The notes below the pieces were generated by a model, which was given only the letters and a program-made list of their open reading frames with translations, was not told the origin of the DNA and searched no databases. Of a stretch of 64,000 nt of DNA, positions 14,107 to 25,632 are shown one piece after another. This stretch comes from Daldinia sp. FL1419 (Eukaryota > Ascomycota > Sordariomycetes > Xylariales > Hypoxylaceae): the NCBI GenBank assembly GCA_025201765.1, contig MU623356.1, positions 186,001-250,000 of the forward strand, in the 5' to 3' direction. The first letter of the stretch is position 1, and the number at the start of each line of letters is the position of its first letter. A program made the translations under genes and the position numbers.

Positions 14107-15277
14107 TAATAATAGCCATAGTTAAACGATAATAATAACGGTTTCTATCTGGTCGTATAATACTTTCGCTCGGGAGCCACTTGACAAATTTTGCGCGATG
14201 AAACGCAGCACACCCATCCAAAAGGTAGCAGTAACATAATAAGGCATTCGATAGGGCTTTAGACACTTGTCTCGCTTATGCTGTTCGTCTAGCGCATGCA
14301 GAGTAGCCACTGGCGTGCATGCATATCCAGGGTTTTGTCGGAGCATTGCAGATGAGAGCCTACCAGTGGGGTGTATTCCGGTTCGGTGTGGATGGTAGTT
14401 GGACAGCAAGAATGATTCAGACTCGAGAGGTGGTTTGCTTGCTACGTAGTAGTGTAAGTACATTATCGGCGGGTCGATTGGTTCGTTGCCGGTTGGAAAG
14501 GAAGGGTCATGATGGCCATTATTATAATTATAACGACGAGAATAGGGATGAGGTGACTTTTATTCTCTCCTGAGGGGATAGTAAACGGGTAGAAGTATCC
14601 TAGGTACCTGGGTGGTAATACCCATAACATCCAGCGTTGAATCCGAGGACCTCGGGAACGAAGCAAAGTCTTCCCTACGCGTACACCGCCAGTACGGGGG
14701 CACACATTGCAGACGTGACAGGCCAGTGGCTTGGAGTGGGCAGTGGGGGATCGGCCTTCACTTCTCAACCGGAGGTTTAATGGGTCCAAGTACTATGTCC
14801 AGAGATGGATGGATGTAAGCCATTGTGCGTTATATACCGTCACCGTCGTGTTCCGTATTGGTATTAGTAGTACCTATTCGAATCGAGACCTATGAGACAG
14901 ACCTACCTCCATCCCGCCATGAAGTTATGTACAGGAGATCGTATGGACTCGCGCATTGTTGCAACGGTATGCAATCAACCAATATCAGCCCAACAAAAAC
15001 ATGACATGTTATTCTTGTCAACAGTTACTTGTCATCATCCCTGCCGCCACATCCTCAAAACTCCTGGTTCGAGAGAGACGGGTGCCCTATCGAAACCAGT
15101 ATCGAACTTCGCGCGTCTCTTGGTAACCTTGGAAAAGCTGACATCCAGATGATCAGAACTCACGGTTCAGTCTAGATCCCTATCCGCTTTTAGATTGATA
15201 CCCGCGATCTGGGGGATTGGGCCGGGTTAGGGTGGGAGTTTTTAAGGTGAGATGTGTAAGATGTGTGTGAGATGGCG

Positions 15278-15305
15278 AGCTGGTAGCTGGTAGCTGGTAG
15301 CTGGT
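15278..15305. repeat. 7-bp tandem repeat (AGCTGGT)4
   Basis: Four exact copies of AGCTGGT are preceded by a degenerate GATGTGT/GTGAGAT stretch. Non-coding. Confidence 0.9.
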
Positions 15306-16443
15306 AAGATGGTGAGATGCCAGCCAAAGTTGAAGAGACCGTGGTCATGTAAGGCTAATCTACATTGTATTACTTTTGAACTTACCACATATAAGCTGAG
15401 ACGGGATCACACACACTTTTACTCCGTTGCCGTACCTACATTAGACTCCACGGATCTCCCGACCATGGTTCGCGATGAGTTTATAGTATAAGCCGCATAG
15501 TAGCACCACTTCTGATATGCTAGCTTAATCAAGCCAGTTCCCGCCGCGACGCATCCTGCGAACATTTTACCTGGATCTAGGAATGCCAAGTCAGACGGCA
15601 ACTTTAACCCCCCCTTGTCTTTCGTCTCGACCTCGGAATCAAGGGACCTCCCCCACGAGATTGTCTTCTACATTCCCCTACAAACCGCGTAACAGGTTAT
15701 TACCAACGGTCTGGAGTCATCTTTCGATCCCAGCAGATTCCCAATCAATTCCCGGTTCTCATCCCATCTTAAGCCTTCGTCTCGTCCGGGTCAACGCCCC
15801 AGCCGTTCCTAGTAACGCCTCCTTCGGCAGATTGTCGCCATCAATGACGCTACGCTACCCAAACGCCGTGGAAAGGTTACAGGGTACTAGGTTCTAATGA
15901 GCAGATCATCGACATATAACTAACGACCCGTTGTAAGCGTGCTTGTTATGTACAATACATCTAGATGTGGTTAAACAGGACCTCGGGAACGCCATACCTA
16001 GGTAAGGTACTTAAACTAGGTAGGTATGTAGGCGGTCCACACGACATCATCGCTAATACATACCTACCTACCTCCAACCTGGGTACGACTACACTCTTTC
16101 CTCTTCGAGACACACGAGATATCCTTCCATTTTACACATGGAACGCATCCATGTCACTGTGGCTGCTAGGAACACCGGCATTGTGCGACTGGAGGGCGAC
16201 GAAAACGCCGCGCAGGTCTTCCAACCCACCATCCCGATAGGCTGAAGCCAACGATCGCTTCGCTCAACTCTCGTCTGAAACGAACCCCGCAGAGCCACCC
16301 CCAACATGGAGGTGAGAGCTAAATTAGGTAGCTGGTAGGTATTATTTTGTCACATATTATAATAAATAAAATAAGTATAATAAATTAGCAATAATTCTCT
16401 TGCTAGGCTAGGACGTCTTGAGTTGTTTATCCCATGGTTACCC

Positions 16444-16481
16444 AGGTAGGTAGGTAGGTAGGTAGGTAGGTAGGTAGGTAG
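16444..16481. repeat. (AGGT)9 tetranucleotide microsatellite
   Basis: Nine exact AGGT units. The unit is the half-site of the dispersed palindrome TACCTAGGTA. A second short array of the same unit is at 16711-16728. Confidence 0.95.
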
Positions 16482-16710
16482 TTATCGAATCAGTATGTTG
16501 GTCATTGCATTTGCGTGCGCTTTTAGATTCTGCTTTATTAGATTCTAAACCCGATGCAAACGCACAGGCCGGTCAAGCATCCGGAACACCCTTCTGGCTC
16601 CCAGCGCCATGGGCCAGACCCCCGGATCTAACAAACAGGCCAATTATGATCAGACCCTTATGACGAAGAGGCGCTTCCTATATTTGTTTTTGGAAAATTC
16701 ATACTTTAGA

Positions 16711-16728
16711 TAGGTAGGTAGGTAGGTA
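16711..16728. repeat. Short (TAGG)4 microsatellite
   Basis: Four TAGG units, the same tetranucleotide as the array about 230 bp upstream. Confidence 0.85.
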
Positions 16729-19700
16729 TTATCGGGCAAAATACTATCCAGTTCTAAACCTAGCAACACCTGAAAAGCCAACAAGGGTCAAAATAGTAAA
16801 AGTATGTTATATTATATCAGGTCGAGCCGTTACCTTAACCGAGCGCATTGTACCTGACACCCATACCGATGAGGGAGCATTGACTGACGAATTATAGAGG
16901 TCCTTGCTATATAATCAATATCATCAATATGCTATCACCTACCTCACGACATTACAAGTCAGGGATGTCATTATATCAGATGTCCGTCATTCCCATTTTC
17001 CCTGCTGTCGCTTTTCGATCTCCGCATTCCATAATATAACTAACTATGGTGTCGTATTAATCCACTGCGAGTACATCGAGGTACATTTTGACGACCTATA
17101 GAAGCCACATTAATATAGCACTTCCTTGGTCACTTCTTGGTCTTGCCTGTAATACGCCCGGGCAAAATTTAATGTGGGATGAGAGAGATAAAAGAGCAGA
17201 AAAAGAAAAAGAAAAGGTAAAAAAGAAATTCGGCATTTCGTCAACAGCTCTACCCTGTTCGCTAAATCCACGTGCGCTGTAACGTCTGCTACCACCCGGT
17301 CCGCCAACATAGCGGATGCGGTGTTCCTTTCCGACTCTTAGGATACAACGATACCTACAGCAACATACGAGACCCTGCTGCTGAGATGCAGTCGCTACTG
17401 CAAGTGCCATGTGCTGAGTTGTCCCACCTTCATACTACTACATGCCTCCACGAATAGTTAGGTTCTAATGTTATGTATGTTTTGAGTGAAGTGCAGAAAC
17501 TGACCGCGAGATTTTCTTTGGAGTTTTTCTCTGGTTTTTTTTTTTTTTTCTTTTTTTTTTCTCGGCCGGTAGACTGGCTCAAAGCAGAGCCGGGGAACCC
17601 TATCCTGTCCAGAAGTGGCAGGACACCTAACGCCCAGTTCGCCGACTACCAAGGGTCATACTACCAAGAGCCAACTAGAATCTCCCTAACCCTGCTCGTG
17701 CTAATATCTCGTTTCCGTTACCCGTAATCTCGACCTCCCGCTCCCGCTATCCCTTCCCACGTTTAAGATGTCAAGGGCTTTCTTTTCCCCACCGAGAATA
17801 ACCTCTGATAATAAATTAGTGTATATAGGCAGGTAATATATATACCCCTTCCGAGATTATACCTACCTCCAAGCTACTTGGATAGTTACAGTCCATCTCA
17901 AAGTAGTAAACCAAGCACTCAGAGCAACAAAGCGGCGTGGCTAGTATTTACCTGTATCGCTCCTCTATAATAACACAACCCCGGACGCGTTGACATAAAA
18001 TTTCCCATATTATACAGGGAATATCACGACAGCTACTTCGCGTTTCAAACGGCGAAATTACATGCGAAGCCTATCTTTTTGATTGATCGGTTCTTCCCAC
18101 AAACCGCCATGCCTGCCTCGCCACAGAACTGCGTGCTCCTGCGTCTGCTAATACTACCTGCCTGCCTATAAGACCATCCTGTAGGCTGCTCCACCTGCGG
18201 CACAGGGTATCTATTGTAGCTATTGTAAGCTCTACCGTAGGTGCAGATTAGCTAGGACCGTATTTACGTTCTCTTTCTTAAAAGCACGCCTTGGTCATAT
18301 TCCCATTGTTGTCCTAAATCGATACTCTGCAGCTAGATTGTTTCTATTTCGGGTTATACCTGTACGAGCTGAATGGTCGTCCTGCTTGCTTTATCCTCTT
18401 GCGCGTGAGCTGGAAGTCTTAGTGAGAATTAGAAATTTGTAAAAATCGCGATACTTGTGTAACGCCGACTGGTCTATAGCGCAATGTTGACGGGCAGACA
18501 TTATAACATCACGGTATTTACAAACCTCTATATCCGTCCACTTAACCGTCTACCTATGGTACACGCTTCCTAGGACTTAGGTACCTATCGTACGAAGTAT
18601 GTACACATAGTTATACGTAAAAAAGGGCAGTTCTCCACCAGCTGTTCTCTTCATCGGAGACATACCCTCGATTTTAGGCGTTTAGATAGATGAAAGCATC
18701 CCAGCCGTATGATTTGCCGAAGCTGACCGACAAGTGGGCTTGGATGAAAGTCTACGATTGGATGATGACCGGTGACAGCTCTCTCATTCTTCAACATGGC
18801 GAGACACACCAGCTCACCGTTACACCGATCATGAACCAGGGGCGTTCTTGTCAGCGGTCTATTCCCTATTCTCTAGCATACATGTGTCATAATTTTCTCT
18901 ATAGAGAAAACCAATGCCTATTCGTCGATCAAGACGGACTGTAGACTTCCCAAGCCCACCAGCTCGTAGAATCCACCTAGGTCCTAGGCAGCTAGGTTGG
19001 CTTCCTCTCTCCCTCTACATAGTTACACCATCGCCCCCTGGTTAACGATAGCCCCGTCCTTTCAGCGTGGAAGATCCGTCGCAACCCACGTTTGACGGAC
19101 GCCCTTCGCCGCAAGGTCCAGGATGATGCATATCGTCGTCGCCCAGTGCGATGACTCCTCCTTCTATGCCGCTTTCTGGGTCGTACTTCCCGAACAACGT
19201 CCTACTGCAATTCGTTAGCATAGCAGCACACTCTAGGTTAGTACTGCCTTCTTCGTACGGTATAAAAGACTGTGTGGGTGGATTACCCTTGCCACTGCCT
19301 ACGGCTTGAAGATCTAGGAAAGGACACGCACACACGCATGCTTCAACTGCATAGATACGAAGCGGCTCAGGAGAGCGGTTTTGTTCGAGTGGGACTTTCG
19401 ATGCACCTAGGCCTAGTCGTTAACTCCCAATAGAGCCCAAATCTTGGGGACAACCCGCTTAGCTACGTGTAGTCCCGTCTGGGGAAGTTTTTTCCAGCGA
19501 TTCCTACATCGGGGATCTTGGGAGCTCACGCCATCAACGAAGGGGGTGCAGAACCGCTAATCACCAGGGTCATTACATCGTTCCCGCTCATGCGTTGTCC
19601 CTCCCGGGCATATGTACCGGTAGTTCCGGTCGAACTTCAATGCATATAGAGAAGGACTTTAGAACAACCCAGGAGCAAACATAGCAGCCCGCAGGGGCAA

Positions 19701-21783
19701 TTAGAATACAGGCCTCTACTTGAAAGATGTTGCTTTTTTCATGTGCTTCCAAGTTATTCATGCCCGTCAAGTATCAATGAGGAGTAGGTAATGCGTCTCG
19801 TCAATAGCCACGTCTTCCTTCTTCACATGTCTAAGAAGCACGTCGCCGTTTACAGTACGCGGGTGTGGATGCTATCACGCGCGGGTAGCCAGACTGCGAG
19901 CGCCTTCGGTGTGCGGTCGGCACTGCTCGCGATATTGACGTTCTCTGGGAGAAGATTCTTGAGCAGACTTTGGCAATGATCACCCGCATCGCTCGATAGT
20001 ATTCATGCACATCACCTTTACGTTAATAATAACCTAATACGTAACTGCCAAAGATGATCCCTAAATCAAGGCCGCTCTAGAAGCAGAACGATCCAGAAAC
20101 TATCTAGGCCAACATTTTTCTTCCCCAAAGCATCGTAGTACCTATCTCAACGTGTCTTTTTCCACCTCGTGGTGGTCGTCCTGGCATTGAAGGAAGGGCA
20201 AGATCCTCCACCGCTAGATAGCCTGTTGAATTCACCTAATACGAGACCTAGTCAACACGCCCTCGTTTCTAGAACCACCCTGTCCAACCTACATTAGCAA
20301 ATCTACATGACTGACCACGCTTGCGGCGGTTGGTCTGTTGGTTCACTTGTTAGGTTTCGGGCGATCTTGATCCTACGGATCCCGTCCCCCACTTATACAC
20401 TAACTCCACTTCCTGATGCCTTCGCCGTGCGTGTGGTTCGAGTGCCGTGACGCCTCCGCTCCGGGTGTACCGGTAGTGGGTAGTAGTGTAACTATCTTCG
20501 TCGATGCATTTAAATCCTACCTACCTAGGTACCTATATATAAGAACCTGTGGCCCATAAAGATGATATGTTGCATACACCGTCAACAAGTCGGCCTGATT
20601 CCACGATTTCGGGGCATTAAGGATACGAAAATATGAATTTAGATCATGTCCACAGGAAATATCTTCCTCTTTTCTTGATGATATGATCTTAGCTTAACCA
20701 TAAGTCTTGGAACTAATAAGAAAGCCCTCGTAGACCATTCCATCTACTGCCTTGAAAGGATTCAGTCCCTGAGTTTCGAGCTGCTAGTAATTGGGCCGTA
20801 TCGGACCTTGAATGGTTACGAACGAGAGCTCTAGGTGATACGTATCATATCAAGTGATTAAAAACGAGGATATTGATGATATAGAGTAAGCTAAGCTTAG
20901 ACCTTTAGGCTAGCCATGATCCTCCCAACAGGATTATGTACCTAATACACATCTTATGGAAGAGTAGGATACAACTTGAGATACACGGAAGAGGCGGAAA
21001 GACTAGAATCAGAGCTTCCGAGACCTAAAATTTGAATAAAATTATTATCTTAATAACTGACAGCCCTTTCCATTACTGATACTATGGTCCTTAAGCGTAA
21101 AACACCAATATACAATCCGGTAAATATTCGTGTTATGAGAACCTTGATGCATAAAACATTTATGCTGGAGGTGATATGAATCATGAGTGTGTAATGTGAT
21201 GACGACAATAGGATAGTACATAAGTCCTCGATGACTTGGTTTTGGTCAGCTGCGGGACCTTTGGCCGAAGAGGGGGCCTTTCATGGATGGGTCTCAACTC
21301 ATACTGGACAATGCTATCTATGTCCTATGGGAGCCGTTCCAGAATAATGGTTACCAATTATAAGACATACTAACATGATAATTGAATAATTTGGTTGATC
21401 AATTAGTTAATCTAAGGGTGGGATGTTCAAAGGATACTCCCGGTATCATCTACTTCGGAAACGTTAGGCCCCTATGCGAACCCCTAATATCAAGAGGACG
21501 AACCAGAAGCATGGAAACTCTAAGCCCGCTATAAGGCTATGAGGCTATACGTATAAGAGATATTCTCTGTTCTGGATATCCCGGATCTAAAGCCCCGACA
21601 TCTAATCCATAATCTAAAATTAAACCATCCTTAACCTCAACTAGACCAGTCGCCTGCCTTAGTTAACAATTGTATTTCGCCATTGTGCGAATACGGCAAG
21701 CTCTATAACTAACTCCTTTCTAAACCCAGAAGTAGAGATGGCTCAAATACACGAGTCTCGTGATGAATAAACTGCTGGTATTA

Positions 21784-22272
21784 CTACCGCTGCTTGGCGT
21801 ACTTTGTATGCGAGCCATTTGCAATAACCGGGCCGGCCTCACCATCGACGACCTTGGAGATGACAACACGAGTGAATGCCAGGGTTCCTCCAACCTTATC
21901 GGCTGTAGCAGTAATCTCAATCTCGTCGCCCTCGACAGCCGACGACAGGTACGTGACATGAATATCAACCGAAACGCCAGTGCGGCGTCGCAGGTCCCAC
22001 GTAGCAATTGCCATGCCGCCAGCCCAATCGACGATGGCGGCGGAGACGGCGCCGTGGATACCACCGCCGGAATTGATGTGGTTCCGGGTCAGCGTTAAAC
22101 GCGCCGTCATTGTCCCTTTGGATGCAGAACATATGCGCACGTCAGAGAGTAGGAAGTTGTAGATGGCAGAATTAGGCAGCTGCGTCGCGGTGAGCTCTTC
22201 GATATGGGACTTGATGACAGCTTCATCGTTGCTTTGTTCCGCTGTTGAAGATCCTGGCTCGACGGACCCCAT
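21784..22272 (-). CDS. Hotdog-fold acyl-CoA thioesterase (PaaI/THEM2-like)
   Basis: Predicted to hydrolyse acyl-CoA or aryl-CoA thioesters as a hotdog-fold oligomer. The 162-residue single-exon frame is close to the family's usual 140-170 residues. The signature HINSGGGIHGAV...VD lies at residues 65-82. By alignment with human ACOT13/THEM2, Asn67, His73, Gly74 and Asp82 sit at the positions of the oxyanion-hole and catalytic residues. The closing strand motif GSHTKYAKQR resembles the THEM2 C-terminal GRHTKH. The N-terminal 20 residues are polar and show no clear targeting signal. The substrate cannot be read from the sequence. The gene is isolated: the neighbouring metallopeptidase is divergent, 1.3 kb away. 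Confidence 0.9.
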   Translation of the reverse strand: MGSVEPGSSTAEQSNDEAVIKSHIEELTATQLPNSAIYNFLLSDVRICSASKGTMTARLTLTRNHINSGGGIHGAVSAAIVDWAGGMAIATWDLRRRTGVSVDIHVTYLSSAVEGDEIEITATADKVGGTLAFTRVVISKVVDGEAGPVIANGSHTKYAKQR

Positions 22273-23576
22273 GACGCCGGATTACTGACGCACGTAAACG
22301 GGTTGATATTGCAGCTGATTTCAAGAGACGAGTTCTGCTCGCATGGATATATCAAGCTTTAATGCCGATAAGTCGATATTTTATAAAATTCGATAAGGTC
22401 AAAATGAGTGATATTTCCGATACAAAGTTTCAACCGAATTGAGAACTGTTGAGAATTCTTGGCGGCCCGTTGCCGAAGCAGAAGCGTTCGTTGCCAAGGT
22501 AAAGAAGCCAGGAGCCAGCTGTGAACAGCTTGAGAGCTTGCTGACACCTGGCAATTGCTGAGTTCGAATATATTACATAAGCAAAAGAACCAGATGAGCC
22601 GTATAAGACGATAGGTATCAATGACTAGGAGTACTAACACGTAGAGTATTCTAGACATGTGAATGGGTTCTTTGGCAAATATCTAGGTAATCAAGTTTCA
22701 CATCACTGTTAAGACTCTATAGTTATAATAAGGAAAATAACGGGTTTGATACTAATCTTGAACACGATGTAAGTGAAAGCAGTCTGTAGTTGAATCGAAT
22801 CAAGAGCTTGGCTAATGGGTTACGCAATATGGTAAGTTATTAGAATAATAGTTAGAGATTGGCCATGAAAATTACCTATATTGGAAGGTATCCCTAGTAA
22901 TAATTCGTGTACAAGCCAAAGGAGTTCGATATAGGGGACATAAGGCATAGCGCGTGGTTTCCATATACAATACAATCCTAGTAGACTGTTTTTCCTTTAG
23001 AATAAGTATTCCTAGAATACTAGCTACGTAGGTAACTATTGTGTAGCATTATAAACCTAGAAAGCGCAAGTTCAATATTCATGACGAACCCCCAGGACTT
23101 AAAATACGTTGAAAATAGCCTCGATTCAAAGTCTCCGTCGGCGTTAGCATTTCATACGGCAAGGCAAGTGTACAATATAATAGTAGGTTAATCGTTATGA
23201 CTACTGGGTGACTATGTATATACATGAAAGCCGGAAAACTAAGGTCAATCTGCCATGTTAAGAGCGTTGAAGGGATATTCGAGCTGGTGTATTATAAAGG
23301 ATGGGCTTGTTGCTGGGTAAAAGATCTGGTTTGCCTTAGAGACGGGAAATGTTGATAAATGAATAAATTAATGAGCAAGCTAGCGTATAAATAAATATAT
23401 TTTCTGATAAGGTGGTGACACAGCCTCTCTCTCTCTGCGGAGCGTGTTTTCCAATAATTCCCTAGGCAACAGTGGTCAGAGTTTTTACTTTACCCTTGAC
23501 CTAAAATACCAGCACTTAATCTTAACTCCGCATCTTCTACTAATCCAAGTTATTATTTCTCAAAATATAAAAAGAA
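22273..23576. other. Intergenic region between divergent genes
   Basis: AT-rich spacer of 1.3 kb holding the upstream regions of the thioesterase (minus) and the archaemetzincin (plus). A TA-rich run at 23560-23575 directly precedes the metallopeptidase ATG. Small open frames at 22359-22658 have no recognisable features. Confidence 0.6.
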
Positions 23577-24977
23577 ATGTCCAAAGCTAGGGAAAACTGT
23601 CAACACGAAGCTCTGCAACTAGAGCCATCAGACCATGCTCGAGAAGTCGGGTATAATCGTCCTACTCCTGATCGAAGGTTGGCTGCGACGACCAAGTCAG
23701 GTCGAAATCCGTTAGCCGCAAAAGGCATCGGAGCTGGGGCCATGGAGCAGCTTACTGAGGAATCTGCGAGTAAGCTGTCCAACGTATTCCCAGGCCCGTT
23801 GGTTCTGCCCGACGATGAACTGGGTGTTGACCCCAAATACCCGCCGCAGTCATTCAGGTCGTGGCTCAACGAACCAATACGCAAGAATCGCAAACCGAAT
23901 AAAAGACGTAAGACCTTGTATGTCGCGAATGCGCCCCGAATAACATCAGACGTAAGCTACATGAAGAAATGGCTGCAACCGAAGCTTGGAAATACGTCAA
24001 AGCCTGCCATCGGAAAGCTGGAGCCACCGTTGCCGGATGATGTTATCAAGTATACGAGTGCATTCTACCACGGGTTCTCCGTCAAGGCTTTCCCGGCCCA
24101 GCTACAGTTCGTACCGTGGACGGAGCCAAAGAAATCAGCAGAACCAGACAACGGAATCCAGTACGTTGGTCTCCTCGCGGGCAACAACTGCACTCGAATC
24201 CGCGCGAGGCCATCCCCGGACGGAATTTTTGGGGGCCAATTAAATCTTGAAGACCTCCTCGATGCTGCAATTGAGATGGTTCCGAAAGAAGCCTATTCGA
24301 TCATTCTCGTTGTCGACCACGACATGTATGAAGACGAGGACGACGATTTCTGCTGCGGCAGGGCGTATGGGGGTAATCGTGTATCGGTGGTCTCTACCGC
24401 ACGATATCACCCCGGTCTAGATGCCCACGCTGGAATTGACCTTGCGCACATGTGGCCTGCTTCTCATTGCAAGTCTTACGTCGAAAATATCAATATGGAA
24501 GACGACTTTCAAGTGCACCCGAGGGCGAATGATGAAGGAGCCTTATCTGGGCCATTATGGGCGGCTATGGAGGCAGTAAGAGTTACCAAAGACCCACAGA
24601 CTCTAGAGGATCGAAAAGGCCTGTGGTTCTCGAGGATAGCAAGGACCGTAGTACATGAGCTAGGCCACTGCCTCGGCTTAGATCATTGCGTCTACTATGC
24701 CTGTGTTATGCAGGGCTCGTCACGCATAGCGGAAGATGTCCGACAACCCCCCTATCTATGTCCTGTATGCTTAAGCAAGGTTTCCTGGGCAGTTGCTTGC
24801 GAACTAGAAGGAAAGGATGAGCATGGAAAGGAAGAATACGTCAAAGAGAGATACAGGACATTACTGGAGTTTTGCGGCTCGTGGAAACATGTTGGTATGT
24901 TTGCGGGTTACGAGGCCTGGTTGCACGCAAGGCTGAAAGACCTTGACAAGAAAGACGGCGAGAAAGTCGAGTCATAG
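23577..24977 (+). CDS. Archaemetzincin-like zinc metallopeptidase (family M54)
   Basis: The 466-residue single-exon protein carries the archaemetzincin zinc signature almost perfectly: HELGHCLGLDHC at residues 360-371, then Cys376, Met378 and a CPVC at 395-398. His360, His364 and His370 should bind the catalytic zinc with Glu361 as base. Cys371, Cys376, Cys395 and Cys398 should hold the second, structural zinc, and Met378 is the Met-turn. Spacing from Met378 to CPVC is 16 residues, one fewer than the published consensus as I recall it. The N-terminal 120 residues are basic and probably disordered, with a KNRKPNKRRK stretch that could be an NLS. No signal peptide is visible, so it is probably intracellular. 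Physiological substrates of fungal archaemetzincins are not established. The ATG is the first in frame. Confidence 0.93.
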   Translation: MSKARENCQHEALQLEPSDHAREVGYNRPTPDRRLAATTKSGRNPLAAKGIGAGAMEQLTEESASKLSNVFPGPLVLPDDELGVDPKYPPQSFRSWLNEPIRKNRKPNKRRKTLYVANAPRITSDVSYMKKWLQPKLGNTSKPAIGKLEPPLPDDVIKYTSAFYHGFSVKAFPAQLQFVPWTEPKKSAEPDNGIQYVGLLAGNNCTRIRARPSPDGIFGGQLNLEDLLDAAIEMVPKEAYSIILVVDHDMYEDEDDDFCCGRAYGGNRVSVVSTARYHPGLDAHAGIDLAHMWPASHCKSYVENINMEDDFQVHPRANDEGALSGPLWAAMEAVRVTKDPQTLEDRKGLWFSRIARTVVHELGHCLGLDHCVYYACVMQGSSRIAEDVRQPPYLCPVCLSKVSWAVACELEGKDEHGKEEYVKERYRTLLEFCGSWKHVGMFAGYEAWLHARLKDLDKKDGEKVES

Positions 24978-25431
24978 CGTATCTGTTCATGTGGGAATGG
25001 ACTGAACGTCTTCCTTGGCTTTTGGGGTCAACAGAACACGCCGTAGTTGAAGAAAGCTACTATGATGCAATCAATATCTCTTGCCGGGTTCCATTCACAA
25101 TCACCTAACGTATGATTTACGTGAAGCACTACCCTAGATCCTATACTACGTAAGCGGGATTGACCAGCCAAAAATCGGGACCGAAAAAAGGGATCGACCG
25201 AAGCCGAGGGTTTGCCTTGTCAATGAGCATGTTTAGAGAAGAGAAATCCTGGGAGGTGGTCAAGTGGCCTGTTCATTGACCTGCCAGGATAACCGGGAAA
25301 CAAGCAAGATACAAATATTGTATGCCTCAATATGTTGAGGAGTGATATTGGCATTTATCGGTATACTACTGAGGTTCTGATGGAAAGTGGCGTGCTCCGC
25401 CATGAGCCGCCTTCGACGTATTCATTCACAA
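24978..25431. other. Intergenic region between convergent genes
   Basis: A 454-bp spacer; 3' UTR of the archaemetzincin and of the possible small membrane protein. No other feature is recognised. Confidence 0.5.
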
Positions 25432-25632
25432 CTAGATCCAACGCCTTCTTACGCGCCGCCGGACAATCCTCCAATCTGCGACGGCGAAAACTGCGATAAT
25501 ACCGGCTACTAGCGCATATAAAATGCAGAAAGCCAGGAGGCTGGTATTGGTTTCTCTTAATAGAGAGGGCGGCGACGAAGGCGCTGCTGGGTTAGGATGT
25601 CCCATCGGATCGGACGTGTTAGTGGATGCCAT
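25432..25632 (-). CDS. Possible small single-pass membrane protein
   Basis: This 66-codon frame is unrecognised, but its composition is that of a real membrane protein. Residues 1-30 are Ser/Pro/Asn-rich and polar, residues about 31-53 form one hydrophobic helix (SLLAFCILYALVAGIIAVFA), and the tail ends in a strongly basic RIVRRRVRRRWI. By the positive-inside rule the C-terminus would face the cytosol. It has no introns. It could equally be one exon of a longer gene, or chance. It is included because the polar-TM-basic arrangement is uncommon in random open frames. Confidence 0.4.
   Translation of the reverse strand: MASTNTSDPMGHPNPAAPSSPPSLLRETNTSLLAFCILYALVAGIIAVFAVADWRIVRRRVRRRWI

Larger units (their letters stand above)
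8019..21783. other. 13.8-kb gene-poor region
   Basis: This is the longest stretch without a supported gene. Open frames up to about 125 codons exist on both strands, but none shows a domain, a signal peptide with a mature region, or consistent splice partners. It contains a 10-bp tandem repeat (11629), a compound AC/AG microsatellite (14066), a 7-bp repeat (15278), AGGT arrays (16444, 16711) and TACCTAGGTA palindromes (15995, 20522). The right end of vosA's leader and promoter lies at the left side. Non-coding transcripts or very small secreted proteins cannot be excluded from sequence alone. Confidence 0.55.

Noticed and set aside
19042..19335. 97-codon minus-strand frame with acidic and glycine-rich stretches
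   Set aside because: Somewhat protein-like, but short, unrecognised and without supporting exons; evidence is too weak to list as a gene.
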